A DNA stretch of 48,133 nt. Origin: Lobulomyces angularis. Its lineage: Eukaryota > Chytridiomycota > Chytridiomycetes > Lobulomycetales > Lobulomycetaceae. Position numbers and translations under genes: made by a program. This document shows positions 10,912 to 22,017 of this stretch, in pieces. Numbering within the stretch: position 1 is the stretch's first letter; every line of letters begins with the position of its first letter. The DNA lies in the NCBI GenBank assembly GCA_027604685.1, contig JADHYX010000045.1:8926-57058 (forward strand). Reading direction: 5' to 3'. The notes beneath the pieces were generated by a model. That model saw nothing but the letters and a program-made list of their open reading frames with translations, was not told the DNA's origin and ran no database searches.

Positions 10912-12328
10912 ATGAAGTTTCCGTCTATTTTACAACTTGCTTTAACTGTTACCCTAGCATTTTGTGTTGCATCTGAATTAGGTACTTGTACTCCCAATAT
11001 TCAAAAATGTAGTGAAAAGAAATTTTTACTTGCATGGGAAATGACAAATATTGGTAAATAAAATTTAAAAAAATACATACTTAATTCACTGCATTTTCAA
11101 ACTAGGTTCTATTAGTGCTGGAAACCCTGCAGCTTTATGGGCCAGGGTCTACGTTGATGTAATACCAACAAAAAGCATCGTTATTTAACAATTATTTTTC
11201 CTTTTAACTAGGGTGTACTTATTGCGCAAACAGGAGTTCCTGGAAACACTTTTGAAATTACCAATGTTGCACCATGTACAAAAAAAAGAAAAATTGCAAC
11301 GAACCCTCTGATCTTTTTTTTTTTTAGCTGGCACTGCTTGGAGAACTGATCCAAATTTTGTTGGAGGACCAAATTGGCACACTAATCAATTTAACTTACC
11401 TGGCTGTCCAACTGCATCCAATAATCAACCATGGCAAGCTTCCAGTGCAAACTCACCTACTAATCCTTCCGTTTGGGGAACTGCAGATAAACCTTACGGA
11501 GTGTAAATAAAATTTTTTTTAATAGTAGCCTAACTTTTTGTTACAGGTGGTATCCAAGTTGCACCGGTGGTGCAAATTCAAACTGGGCACGTTTCGTTTT
11601 TTCAGTTTCTGCCACTACAGAACCCCATCAAATTAAAGTTAAAACTTCAGTAGATAACACTTTTACACTGTACTTTCCAGCAACTTCAACTTCTCACTCC
11701 TTCAGTGATTGGACTACCCTTAAAGAGTATACTTTTGTTGCTGACAATTCTCATCCAGCTGCAAGTCCTCCTGAATGTAAATGTACTCCAGATTCCATTG
11801 GTGGTGTTTGGTGCAATCACGTAAATACATGAAACATATGTTAAGTAAATCCTTATATTTTTTTATAGGGAAGTCCGTATTTCTACCAATGTGCGGAAGA
11901 TGTTAGCCCACCAGCTCCAAGTGCACCTGGCTGGAGACAAAAAATTTGCAGCCATGGTACAGTTTGTGATGCAGGAATTGCCAGTCAAAACTATTATGCA
12001 GATGGTAGGAGTTACTTTGATCAGTTTTGCAAGTACCCAGCCGAGACTGGTAAGAATAATTAATAAAAATATTCTAAAAATAAAATTTGAAATGTAGAAT
12101 ACACACCAGCCGAGCAAAAGATCTCAACTGTTAATTATTGTGAATACACTCCATTAGGGTTTGCAACATCGGCGGGTAATTTATTTTAAAGTAATCTAAA
12201 TTATTTATTTAAACAAAGGTGTTGGTGAATATGGAAACACTGCAATCTATGTCAGCGATCCGAAGGGTAACACTAACAACGAAAATAAATATCTTAAAAG
12301 AAGAAAAAGGAGTGAAGATGAATTATAG
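10912..12328 (+). CDS. Secreted protein with CBM19-like chitin-binding module
   Basis: About 358 residues in eight exons with introns of 43-53 nt. Signal peptide MKFPSILQLALTVTLAFCVA. Residues ~25-210 form a domain I do not recognise (ARVYVDGVLIAQTGVPG, NWHTNQFNLPGCPTASN). A Cys-rich C-terminal module follows (CKCTPDSIGGVWCNHGSPY, FYQCAEDVSP, then ICSHGTVCDAGI and FCKYP). The order of Cys, Gly and aromatic residues fits CBM19, the chitin-binding module at the end of yeast-type chitinases. No chitinase catalytic motif (DxxDxDxE) is present, so this is likely a cell-wall-binding protein and not an enzyme. The C terminus carries a KRRKR polybasic run followed by SEDEL, either a late processing site or a weak ER-retrieval-like ending. 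Role in wall or cyst formation is inference. Confidence 0.75.
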
Positions 12329-12864
12329 GAAAAAAATAGTTTATTTTTTCTGTAGAACTTTTTTTTTTTTTTAATTATTTTTGTTTTTAACCAAAATAAA
12401 GTTTTGGTTCACACAATTACATGTTCTTCCTAAAACTTTTTCCTGTTAATAAATAAAAAAAAAAGCAGAAGAATTGCTCTGCTGGCTCACAATATGCCTG
12501 TTTAAAACAAAGAGAAGATGTGAGTAAAGTAAAAGTAGAAAAAGAGTTACAGCTACTAAATTTAAGTTATATCTAATTTGAATATTATGTAAATAACTTA
12601 CGGATGAAAGCGAAGCATTACCGTATAATAAACTCACTTACAAAAATTAAAGGTTTTAGTTTACAAAACCCTTACGTAAAATTATGATTTTCAAAAAAGA
12701 AAAAAAAAGGGAGAAAAAAGAAAAAAAAAAGAAAAGAAAAAATTAAAAATAAAAAATTAAAAAAGAAAAAAATAAAAACAGAAAAAAGAAAAACAAATAA
12801 AAAAATTAAAATAAAAAGAAGTCATTTTTTTTAAAAAAAAAAATAAAAATATAACTCTGAAACT
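12329..12864. other. Gene-less spacer before the SAXO-like gene
   Basis: Begins with a T run that probably ends the CBM19-like transcript. It contains the purine-rich tract listed separately. A 63-codon minus frame here has no supporting feature. Confidence 0.5.
12691..12850. repeat. Purine-rich low-complexity tract
   Basis: About 160 bp in which the plus strand is almost only A and G, made of runs of A broken by single or double G, with a few T. It is a simple low-complexity tract, not a tandem repeat of fixed unit length. Strong purine/pyrimidine strand bias can favour unusual DNA structure or exclude nucleosomes. Confidence 0.7.
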
Positions 12865-13598
12865 ATGGCATTTTGTGCAATAAATAATAATGTTAGCGGT
12901 ACTATTTAAAATATAAAATTTTTTTGGTTTTTTTAATATATTTTTACATCAATCTAGAGTATGTAATGCAGTTTAGGAACCATCATTGCGAAAAACCCAA
13001 GTTGGTGAAGAAAGTTCCAGATAAGAAGTATGTTGGCGGTTATATGTTTAAAACTGAAACGTAATTGCACTATTTAATGACTTGTTAAGTTACTTTTTTT
13101 TTTAATAGACAGGATCAATTTAAATACAGAAAAGTAATTAATGTCAATAAGGTTGAAAAATTTTTGAAAAATGATGTAAATAAGAAATCACAGGATTCCA
13201 AACAAGTTATTGAAGTGCTTCCACTGGCTCACTCAAAAAACTTGAAAATGGAAGAGCTAACTGCAAAAACCATAACTCACACACCACGAACCCACTATAG
13301 AAGTGAATTCAGAAGATGGGCATACACACCGTTTGTTGAGAGGGTACAACCAATGCCAGACTTTATAGGAAAAAAGTTTGAAACTAAAACTACAAATCTT
13401 GAATATTTTCCAAAATTAAATGTTAAAACCAAGATTTATAATAAAAAAAACAATTTAACCTTTTTTCAAATTGAAAAAAACAGTAGTTTTTATGGAAACA
13501 AAAATTGTAACTATTTTAAAAAAAACTTGAATCAATTTTATTCTGTTTGCACCAATGGTTCCGACTATGTAAATTTTCCAGTTGAAAACAGCAGGTAA
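12865..13598 (+). CDS. SAXO/FAM154-like axonemal microtubule protein
   Basis: Proposed exons: 12865-about 12896, one from about 12957 to 13061, and one from about 13109 to the TAA at 13598. The spliced product starts MAFCAINNNVSEYVMQ and continues RNHHCEKPK. Repeated short motifs of Arg/Lys, aromatic residues and Thr-Thr follow (HYRSEFRRWAYTPF, then KKFETKTTNLEYFPK). These resemble stabiliser of axonemal microtubules proteins, which have a Cys/His head and repeated microtubule-binding Mn motifs in cilia and basal bodies. The match is by pattern and is weaker than for neighbouring enzymes. If right, the organism builds a flagellum. An alternative start is the ATG at 12966, which would drop the first exon. 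The C-terminal 60 residues are Asn/Lys-rich and unlike the family. Confidence 0.5.
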
Positions 13599-13880
13599 AG
13601 TTAATTCTTTTTATATTAAAAAAAAATTCATGTTAATAATTTTAAAAATTCAGAAGGAAAATCGATAATTAAAATTTTTTAATTTTTTTTTGAATCACAC
13701 ATAATAATTTCTTTTTAATTAAAAATTTTACATTTTATAATTTTTTTTATATATATACATATTAGAAAAAATTTTACAATAAAAGAATTCTTTTAATTTA
13801 TTTTTTTTTTTTAACACATTTTTTTAACTGACCTGGAAAAAAAATTGTTCAAAACCCTTGTCACAATTTATAATTTTAGA

Positions 13881-16800
13881 ATGAGACCTAGAGCCAAAAA
13901 AAATGTTAACAATTTAAGCTCGTTACAAAAATTAAAGCAAGCAAGAGAAGGAGGCAGTAGACTGGATCAAATTAATGTATATACTCGCAAATAATTGAAG
14001 TAAATTAATCAGTTTCTTCAAATTTTTTTTCAGGATGAAGCATTTGAAGATGTCTATGACGAAGTTGATGAAGTGGAATATGTTAAAGCCGCAAGAAGAC
14101 GACATTTGGAAGGTATTTTAAATTTTTTATTATGTGTAGAATAATGATGCATTGAGTATTGTAATAATTACTAATACTCCGAAGTATCAGCATTCTCGTT
14201 AATTTTTAATACCGATAAATGATGCTAATAATATCATTTTAATTAGGAGATGATTTCGTAGCTGATGATGACAACTCAGGATATGCAGATTATGGCCAAT
14301 ATGAGTGGGATTCAAAACAATACAGTTCCCAGGAAGAGGATGATGCCGAAATTAGTAATTAATAATGAAATTAAAATTGTAACAAAAAAACGTTTAAAGG
14401 AAAAAGAAAAAGGAAAGAAAAAGATGGTTCATTACAAGCTTTGTTTTCAAAGCAAAAAAATGAAAATTTAAAAAAAGTTAAAATTCAGCAAGAATCTTCA
14501 ATTAAAAATACTATTACTGACGACAATCTTTTAAATGAAATCATTCAAAGTATAGAAGAAGAGAAGGAAGAAACAAGGGAGGATGCTGAACAACTGTAGT
14601 TTGATATTTGCCTCAATAAGTTAATGTAATTTTTTTAATTTAGTGCTTTAAATCAAATAACTGGGTTTCAAGTACCTTTTGAATTGCAACAAAAAAAAGT
14701 TTCTTATATCTCAAAAGTAGAAAATCTAAATAATATGCACATCAAAACAGAGGTTTGAAACACTTTCCATTTAGACAGTAATGAATTAAATACAAATTTT
14801 CTTTAAGGAAAATGTTGTAGAAGAGGAATTACTAACAAACAATGATGAAATGGAAACGCAAGAAGACACTGATGATATAAGATGTGATGAAACACCTGTT
14901 GAGGAAACTGAAGAAAAGGAAGTATACATTGAAGAAGCTGAAACTCACAATCCAAATCCAGAAATTAAAATAAAAGAACTTAAAACAAAAAAAATTGTAA
15001 GTGCAATTTTTCCTTGGTAACTCATTTTTCAAATAGGCGGGAAGTAAAGCTTTTCACCCAAAATTTTCTATAGCAAAAATTAAATTGGAGGAAGATGATC
15101 CAAAAGATAAGTGTCAAAATTGGGAATCCGTTAGAACAAAAATGGAACAGCAACCTTCGAATTTAACAAATGATAGTGGAAGTCAAAATGGAAACTCTTC
15201 ACAGTCTAGTAATTCCGATTGTCTGGAGGAAAGCGGTAGCTTGAGACTATTTTGGATTGATGCTTATGAAAAAAATGGCATTGTTTATCTTTTTGGAAAG
15301 GTTAGCAAAATTTTCATTTTCTTTCAAAAAAGTTTATTTACAATTTAAAATGTCCAAAGGTTTTTAACAAAAATGAGCAAAAGTTTGTTAGCTGCTGCGT
15401 TACAATCAATAATATGCTGCGAAATATTTTTGTATTACCTCGTTCAAATAAAGTTGACAGTAATCCAATTAAATTATTACCAAAATATTTATTTTTTTAG
15501 TAAACGGTCTTGAAACTGATGAAACCTGTACTTTTGAGGATGTTTTTGATGAATTTGAAATGGTTTTGAGTAAATATAAAATTAATGATGCTGGAATGAA
15601 ACCTTGTAAGCGTGGATACGCGTTTGATGATATACCTGATATACCGGCTGAAAGTACTTACCTCAAAGTTGTTTACAAGTTTGATCGTAAGCATTATTTA
15701 TTAATACATTTTTTTTTTTTATGATATCTTTTTTATTCCTAGAACCTCCACTTCCAATGGATTTAAGTGGGACAACTTTTAGCCACTGCTTTGGTACTAA
15801 TACAGGAGCATTAGAACTACTTATAAAAAAAAGAAAATTGATGGGGCCACAGTGGATCGAGATTACTGAACCATTAGTAAATGGAAACAATGTATTATTT
15901 AAAAATATGTTTTCTTTAATTAATATTTTTCCTCTAGATATCATGGGCCAAATTTGAGTGCAGTGTAAACTCAGCTAAGAATATTAAAATATCAGAAGAT
16001 TTGCGTAACTTGCCAATTCCTCCATTAAACATATTGTCACTGAATATCAAAACGCTCTTAGATCCTGTTAAAAAGTTAAATGAAATTGTAGCAATTAACG
16101 TTACGTTGTATGAAAATGCTGCAACGGATGGTAAACAGTTAATGAAACCTGGAAATTTCTGATTTCATTTCTTTTTTATAAATCTTTTAGGAAATGCTAA
16201 CAATATATCCCAAAAAATCACTATATTACGGCAGTGGAAAAATATACCAATACCAAATTCATTTTCTGAATTTAGTAAAACCAATGCTATCAATGGATAT
16301 GGAAAGTTGGAGATGTTTGGGAACGAAAGACATCTTTTAAATTATTTTATTGGTAACGTAACCAATAATAATCAAGAATTTTTATTCTCGTTTAATCTTA
16401 ATTATTATAGCAACACTACATAGAATGGACCCAGATGTTTTAGTAGGACACAATATTATTGGCTTTACTTTAGATGTGTTGCTTCATAGAATGAAGTTCA
16501 ACAAAATTGATTTACAATGGTCAAAATTAGGAAGACTTAGAAGAAAACAATTTCCCAAACTACAGCCTGGAGCTGGAGGTATGGGTGAATCAAGTTTACA
16601 AGAAAGGAGTATATGCAGTGGAAGACTACTTTGCGATACGTATCTGATGTCTAAAGATTTGGTGAAATCAAAAAACTACTCTTTGGGAGAATTGGCGTAC
16701 AGTCAACTTAATTTTAACAAATTTGATATGGATGCCAAACAAATTGAAGATTGTTTTTGGAAGTTAGAGGGTTTAAAAAGTTTAATAGGTGTATGCGGTA

Positions 16801-19476
16801 AATAAAGCACTTTTTAAAAAATTAATTATGAATATTCCCTAATTTCAGAATGCGACTCTTGGCTCAGTGTCAGTTTAATGTTTAAACTACAAATGCTTCC
16901 GCTGACAATGCAGTTAACAAAGCTTGCAGGGAACTTATGGTAAAATAGGAATTGAAAATAATTTTAAGAGCAAAATTACTTTAAAGGGCCAGAACTTTGA
17001 CTGGAGCAAGGGCTGAAAGAAATGAATATTTACTTCTTCATGAATTTCACGACAAGAAATTTATAGTTCCAGATAAAAACTATGGAGGCGATAAAAAATT
17101 TAAGGATTCTCATCTGAAAGAGCAGGAGTTACTAGAGGAAGATAATCAAAAAAAAACTTCCAGAAAAAAACCTGCTTATGCGGGTGGTTTAGTGTAAGTA
17201 CTACACGTTCTAATTTTTAGCGTTAATTTTTAGTCTGGAACCTAAGAAAGGATTTTATGACAAATTTGTTTTGTTGTTAGATTTTAATAGTTTATATCCA
17301 TCCATTATTCAAGAATACAATATTTGCTTCACTACCGTTCAACGTTGTGACAAAGAATCAGTAAAAAAAACCTATTTCTCACACAAGAATATTTATTTTT
17401 ATTTAAAAGCTTGATGACCAAATCCCTGATGTTCCGGACCCTTCTTTAGAACAAGGAATTTTACCGAAACTAATCGCTGCTTTAGTTAATCGACGAAAGC
17501 AAGTTAAATCTTTAATGAAAGACCCTAAGATATCTGATGCTGATAGAGCAATGGTACACACAAAGCATTTTTAAAAATTTGATTATGGAAACAATCTTAT
17601 ATTTTTAGTACGATATACGTCAAAAGGCATTAAAACTTACAGCCAATTCAATGTATGGTTGTCTTGGATTTACAAATTCTAGGTTTTATGCCAAACAATT
17701 GGCTGCACTAGTTACGTCGAAAGGAAGAGAAATTTTGCAAGCTACTGTGAACATGGCTACAGATCAAAATTTAGATGTAAAGAATTTTTCAGGAATTTTT
17801 AAAAACTTTTTTTAATTAGGTTATCTATGGAGACACCGATTCAATAATGATTTTTACTAATACAGATGATTTTTTAGCAGTAAAAAAAATAGGAAATGAA
17901 TTTAAAAGTGTTGTAAATAAAAAATATAAATTGCTGGAAATTGAAATTGATGGAATGTATCAAAGAATGCTTTTATTAAAAAAAAAAAAGTATGCAGCTT
18001 TACTTGTAGAAGAAAACAAGGGAAATAATACTTTTACAACTAAATTAGAAACTAAAGGATTGGAAGAGGTGAGAAGGGACTGGTGTGAAGTTTCCAAAGA
18101 ATCCTCGAAGTAAGGAAACAATGATTTTTGAATTTTGTTTTTTTTTTTTTTTTGTTCTGAGAAGTTAATTTATTTTCTAAGTTTTGTTTTGCACCAGTTA
18201 TTTTCCGGATTACAAAGGGAAGAAGTAATTGAAAACATTCATCAATATTTGACAGATTTAGCTCTAAATGTTAGAGAAGGAAATTGTAGAATAGATAAAT
18301 TTGTAATTTACAAAAGTTTGTCAAAGTTGCCAAATGAATATGCAGATAAAAAATCGCAACCTCATGTTCAAGTTGCGTTAAGAATGAAAGCGTCAGGAAT
18401 AAATGTAAAAGTTGGAGAAACCATACCCTACATTGTATGCGTTGCAGAAGATGGAACAACTTCCGATTTAATTGCTTCTAGAGCTAGGCATCCTGAAGAG
18501 TTGCAGCGAAAAGATACTACCCTCAAAATTGATTACGAATGGTATCTAAGTAATCAAATTCATCCGCCTGTTGTAAGATTGTGTGAACCAATTGAGGAAA
18601 CAGATTCAAGAAGAATTGCGGATTGTCTTGGTAAATTCTTTTACAAAACTTTGACCTCTATAACAATTTTTTAGGTCTTGACCTGTCAAAATATAAAATT
18701 TCTGGGTTAAATTCCTCAAATGAGAATGGACAAGATTATAATGAAAAGCTATATACTTTGGCTTCACAGATGACAGAAGAAGAGCGATTTAAGGACTGCG
18801 TAAAGTTTGAACCAAAGTGCAGATTTTGCAAAGAAAAACAGATATTTAACGGATTGTTTAATGTTACCGTAAATATGCACAAAATTTTTCAAAGTTTTAA
18901 TCTTTTTTTTAAGGGCACAAATGTTAAAATTGCTTGGGAGTGTAACAAATGTGAAAAAATTATGCCGATTGGATCGATACAAGCACAATTGATTTGTTTA
19001 ATAAAGAAAGAAATAGGAAACTTTTCTGAATGCTGGTTAGTTTGTGATGATACTTCATGTGGTTGCAGGACTCGACAGATTTCGATTAAAGCTAGAAAAT
19101 GTCCAGTGCGTGGATGCAGAGGGTTTTTAACATTTGAAGTAAAACTTATTGGATTTATAATTTGTATTAATTTTTTTTTGTTGCACAGTATGGTTCAAAA
19201 TTGCTATTAACTCAGTTTCAGTATTTTTTAAGTTTATTAGACGATAAAAAAATCTTATCTAGAAATACTGAAGACAGTAATGACGACATTCTTGGTAAAA
19301 AGATTTTACACACTTATTTTTACTAAAAAAACTTTTTAGTAAAAAAAAAAGAACTATTAAAATTTTATGAGAGTGAATTAGAGAAACTAAGAAGTGTTGT
19401 AGATAGCTATCTTAACAAAAATTCCTGTCGAACGGTGGATTTAACTAAATTATTTGGATTTATGGAACTCAAATAG
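13881..19476 (+). CDS. POL1: DNA polymerase alpha catalytic subunit
   Basis: Family B replicative polymerase that extends primase primers at replication origins and on lagging-strand fragments. The gene has more than 20 short exons and a product of roughly 1,400 residues. N terminus: [15 protein letters not shown] and [20 protein letters not shown] are typical of the Pol alpha N-terminal domain. Then [20 protein letters not shown] and the exonuclease-like [13 protein letters not shown] block, whose catalytic acids are lost in this family. Polymerase motifs: [19 protein letters not shown] (near 17280), NSMYGCLGF (17645) and YGDTDSIM (17825), with the paired catalytic aspartates intact. The end holds two zinc-binding Cys groups ([24 protein letters not shown]). 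The apparent stops at 14358-14366 lie in a 45-nt intron, not in a frameshift. The ATG follows 280 bp of AT-rich spacer and opens the conserved N terminus. Confidence 0.95.
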
Positions 19477-19502
19477 AATTTTTCTTTTTTTCTAATTTAA
19501 AC

Positions 19503-21542
19503 TTAATATAACTTAGTTAAACCAAATATGAGACAAAAAAAGAAACAAAAAATAATTAAAATATAAAAAATAAAAAAATAAAAGTAAAAATCATAATTCT
19601 TGTCATTCAGTTGAACTACTTCACCTTGTAAAAGGGGAAAAAACCTTTCATTATTCACACCAATTTTCATTTGTTTTGCATAAGATACTGGTAGACTTTT
19701 GGCAAATTTAAATAAATTAGTGGGATCATATTTCATTTTTAATTTAATTAATCTAGCAGCATTTTTTTCATAATAATTAAGAGGGTTTGCTAAATAAAAT
19801 TTAAAAAAATAAATAAATTTAATTTTAATGGTTACCTGCATTCCAAACATAATTATTATATATTTCTGAACTGATTAGAGGATACAATTTACTATGCCAC
19901 CTTTCTAACGCAATAAATCTATCTATTACTTCCTTCTCTGAGAGAGTGGATTTATTTACGCTAAGTTTCACTTCCAGACTTAAGAGATTCTTAGATCTGT
20001 GAATAAAACATGTTTCTATGACCGGATTAGCAATTTTCCCACCCAAAGTATTTAGTGAAAAAAATAATTTTCCTTCATTAAAAAACACTTTAAATTGTAT
20101 TAATGTGAATGCATTAAAAAAAAAAAAACCATTTTTCAACGGTTCACCGAGAATAATGCTAATTGCATCATCACTTAAAGTATCATCTACCAACAGACCC
20201 ATCACCTTCTCCAGTATAGTACTTTCAACAGCATTTTTACTTGATATGTTGTCAAATCTATCTGCATAAATGAAATCCCTTTGTGTATGATAATACTCGA
20301 ATTTTTTTTTTTTAAATTTTGGAAATTTTTTTAAAAAGTGTAAAATTGCAGTGTCTGCTATGTATCCTTTTAAATTTCCAACTCGATTAATACCGATAAA
20401 AAGTGTTGTGATTTTATTTTTTTCAAATTCAAAGTTCAGTGTCGTATGTACATTCTTAGGGAGCAGTACTGAGTGTTTAGAAAAAAGCTTTAATATTGTA
20501 GATACATTGGATAAGGGAAAGTGGTATTTAGAAAAGACGTGCCCAGTTTCTGGATATATCTTTACAGTAAAAATTGTGACTATTCCAAAGTTTCCTGCCC
20601 CACAACCTAAAATTAAATATTGCATTAGAATCAATACCATTTTTAAGATACTTTTTTTGTTTTACTTTATACCTCGAAGCACCCAAAATAGATCAGGGTC
20701 TGTAAATTGGTTAACTGTACGTATTATACCATCAGCTGTTACCACTTGCATTTCAATTATATTATCCGAAGCAAACGCTATAGACAAGCAATTTAATTAT
20801 TTTTCAAAAAGGTAATACTTACCAAAAAATCTTGGACTATAACCAAACCCTCCTCCAAGAAGATATCCACCAATTCCAGCATTAGAAGATGATCCGCCTA
20901 TTGAAGAATTAAAAATTTTTAGAATAACTTTATTACCTGCAAATAAAAGATTGAATTTTTTTAAAACCCAGTTTACATTTTTAAGCTATAAAGAAATAAA
21001 ATAAAATATAAAATAAATGCTTAAGTTTAGAAATTTTATAAAACCTTTTGACCAGATCCCACATTTATTGTTTTTGTGTTATTATTTACTTCAAGTTGAT
21101 TAAATTTTACTAAATCTATAATAACATCACTGGAAAGTGAATCTTTATAAAAAAAGTAATAATATTAATAAAAATAAACGTATTCCTAAGAAAAGGTTAG
21201 TGTTTACTTTCCAATGAGTGACCTCCACTTCTAGCTGTAATGCTTAAGTTGAAAGCTTTGGCGCAACTAATCACTTTGGATACTAAAATTTTTAAAAATT
21301 CCTTTAAATATAACACATAAAAAGAGAGAAATTTAACCTTCTTTAGCATTACTTGGAAAAGTAAACACTATTGGTTGATAAGCCTTTCCGTATGGGTCAA
21401 AATTATAATCAATTGCCTTTTGGTAACTTTCACAGCCTTTAAAAATAGTATCTATATCAATAAGGCACCCTTTAAATATCGATAAAGAGTATTTCTGGCC
21501 AACAAGAATCCTAATTAATAAAAGGAAGTTGAAAAGATTCAT
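19503..21542 (-). CDS. BBE-type FAD-linked oxidase with C-terminal membrane tail
   Basis: Paralogue of the oxidase at the left edge, here complete at about 500 residues in roughly ten exons. Signal peptide MNLFNFLLLIRILVG. FAD-binding motif TARSGGHS contains the His that is covalently bound to flavin in this family. The usual partner Cys in the loop before GGG is missing: the sequence is GGSSSNAGIGGYLLGGGFGY. It is therefore probably mono-covalent. LRGCGAGNFGIVTIFTVK and the BBE end (NNYVWNA, then KLKMKYDPTNLFKF) follow. The last about 30 residues are almost all Phe, Ile, Leu and Tyr, a likely membrane anchor. The intron at 20088-20129 (42 nt) has no in-frame stop. The final gene end faces POL1 26 bp away, so the two are convergent with very little spacer. 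Substrate unknown. Confidence 0.85.
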
Positions 21543-22017
21543 TTTACGGCAGGCAAGAATTTATTGTTCAAAACTTCAGTTAAAATACTAATTTTAAAGT
21601 CTCTAGAGAAATTAATTGAAAGTTGAATAGGACACTAATTTAAAAAATACGATTCAAAAGCTTGAGAATAATGTATAAATTGTATTGGTGAGAAAGTTTG
21701 GTTAACGCTAAGATATTAACAAATAAGTAAAAAAAGAAAAATTAAGTTACAAAATATACGTTCTTAAGTACTGCATTTTACATCTGCACCCCCAAATATA
21801 GAAGATAATGCTTTCTGATCCACCATTAAAAAATTGAAATATTTTGAATATTCTTTGTTCAAAATTTTTTCATTGATCTAAAATTTTATGTAATTACCAA
21901 ATATATAATACTATAAATAAATACTTAATTTTATTTTTGGCTAATTATTAAAATTGCAACATTGACAATACAACTAAATACATATGTATCAAAGCACAAT
22001 AAATATATCAAATAAAA
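21543..22017. other. Spacer between oxidase and CCA1
   Basis: About 475 bp, serving as promoter for the oxidase and 3' flank for the CCA1 gene, both on the minus strand. No coding frame or RNA gene seen. Confidence 0.5.

Noticed and set aside
14358..14366. Apparent stops or frameshift in the POL1 N-terminal region
   Set aside because: They lie inside a 45-nt GT-AG intron starting GTAATT and ending TTTAAAG; splicing restores the same frame.
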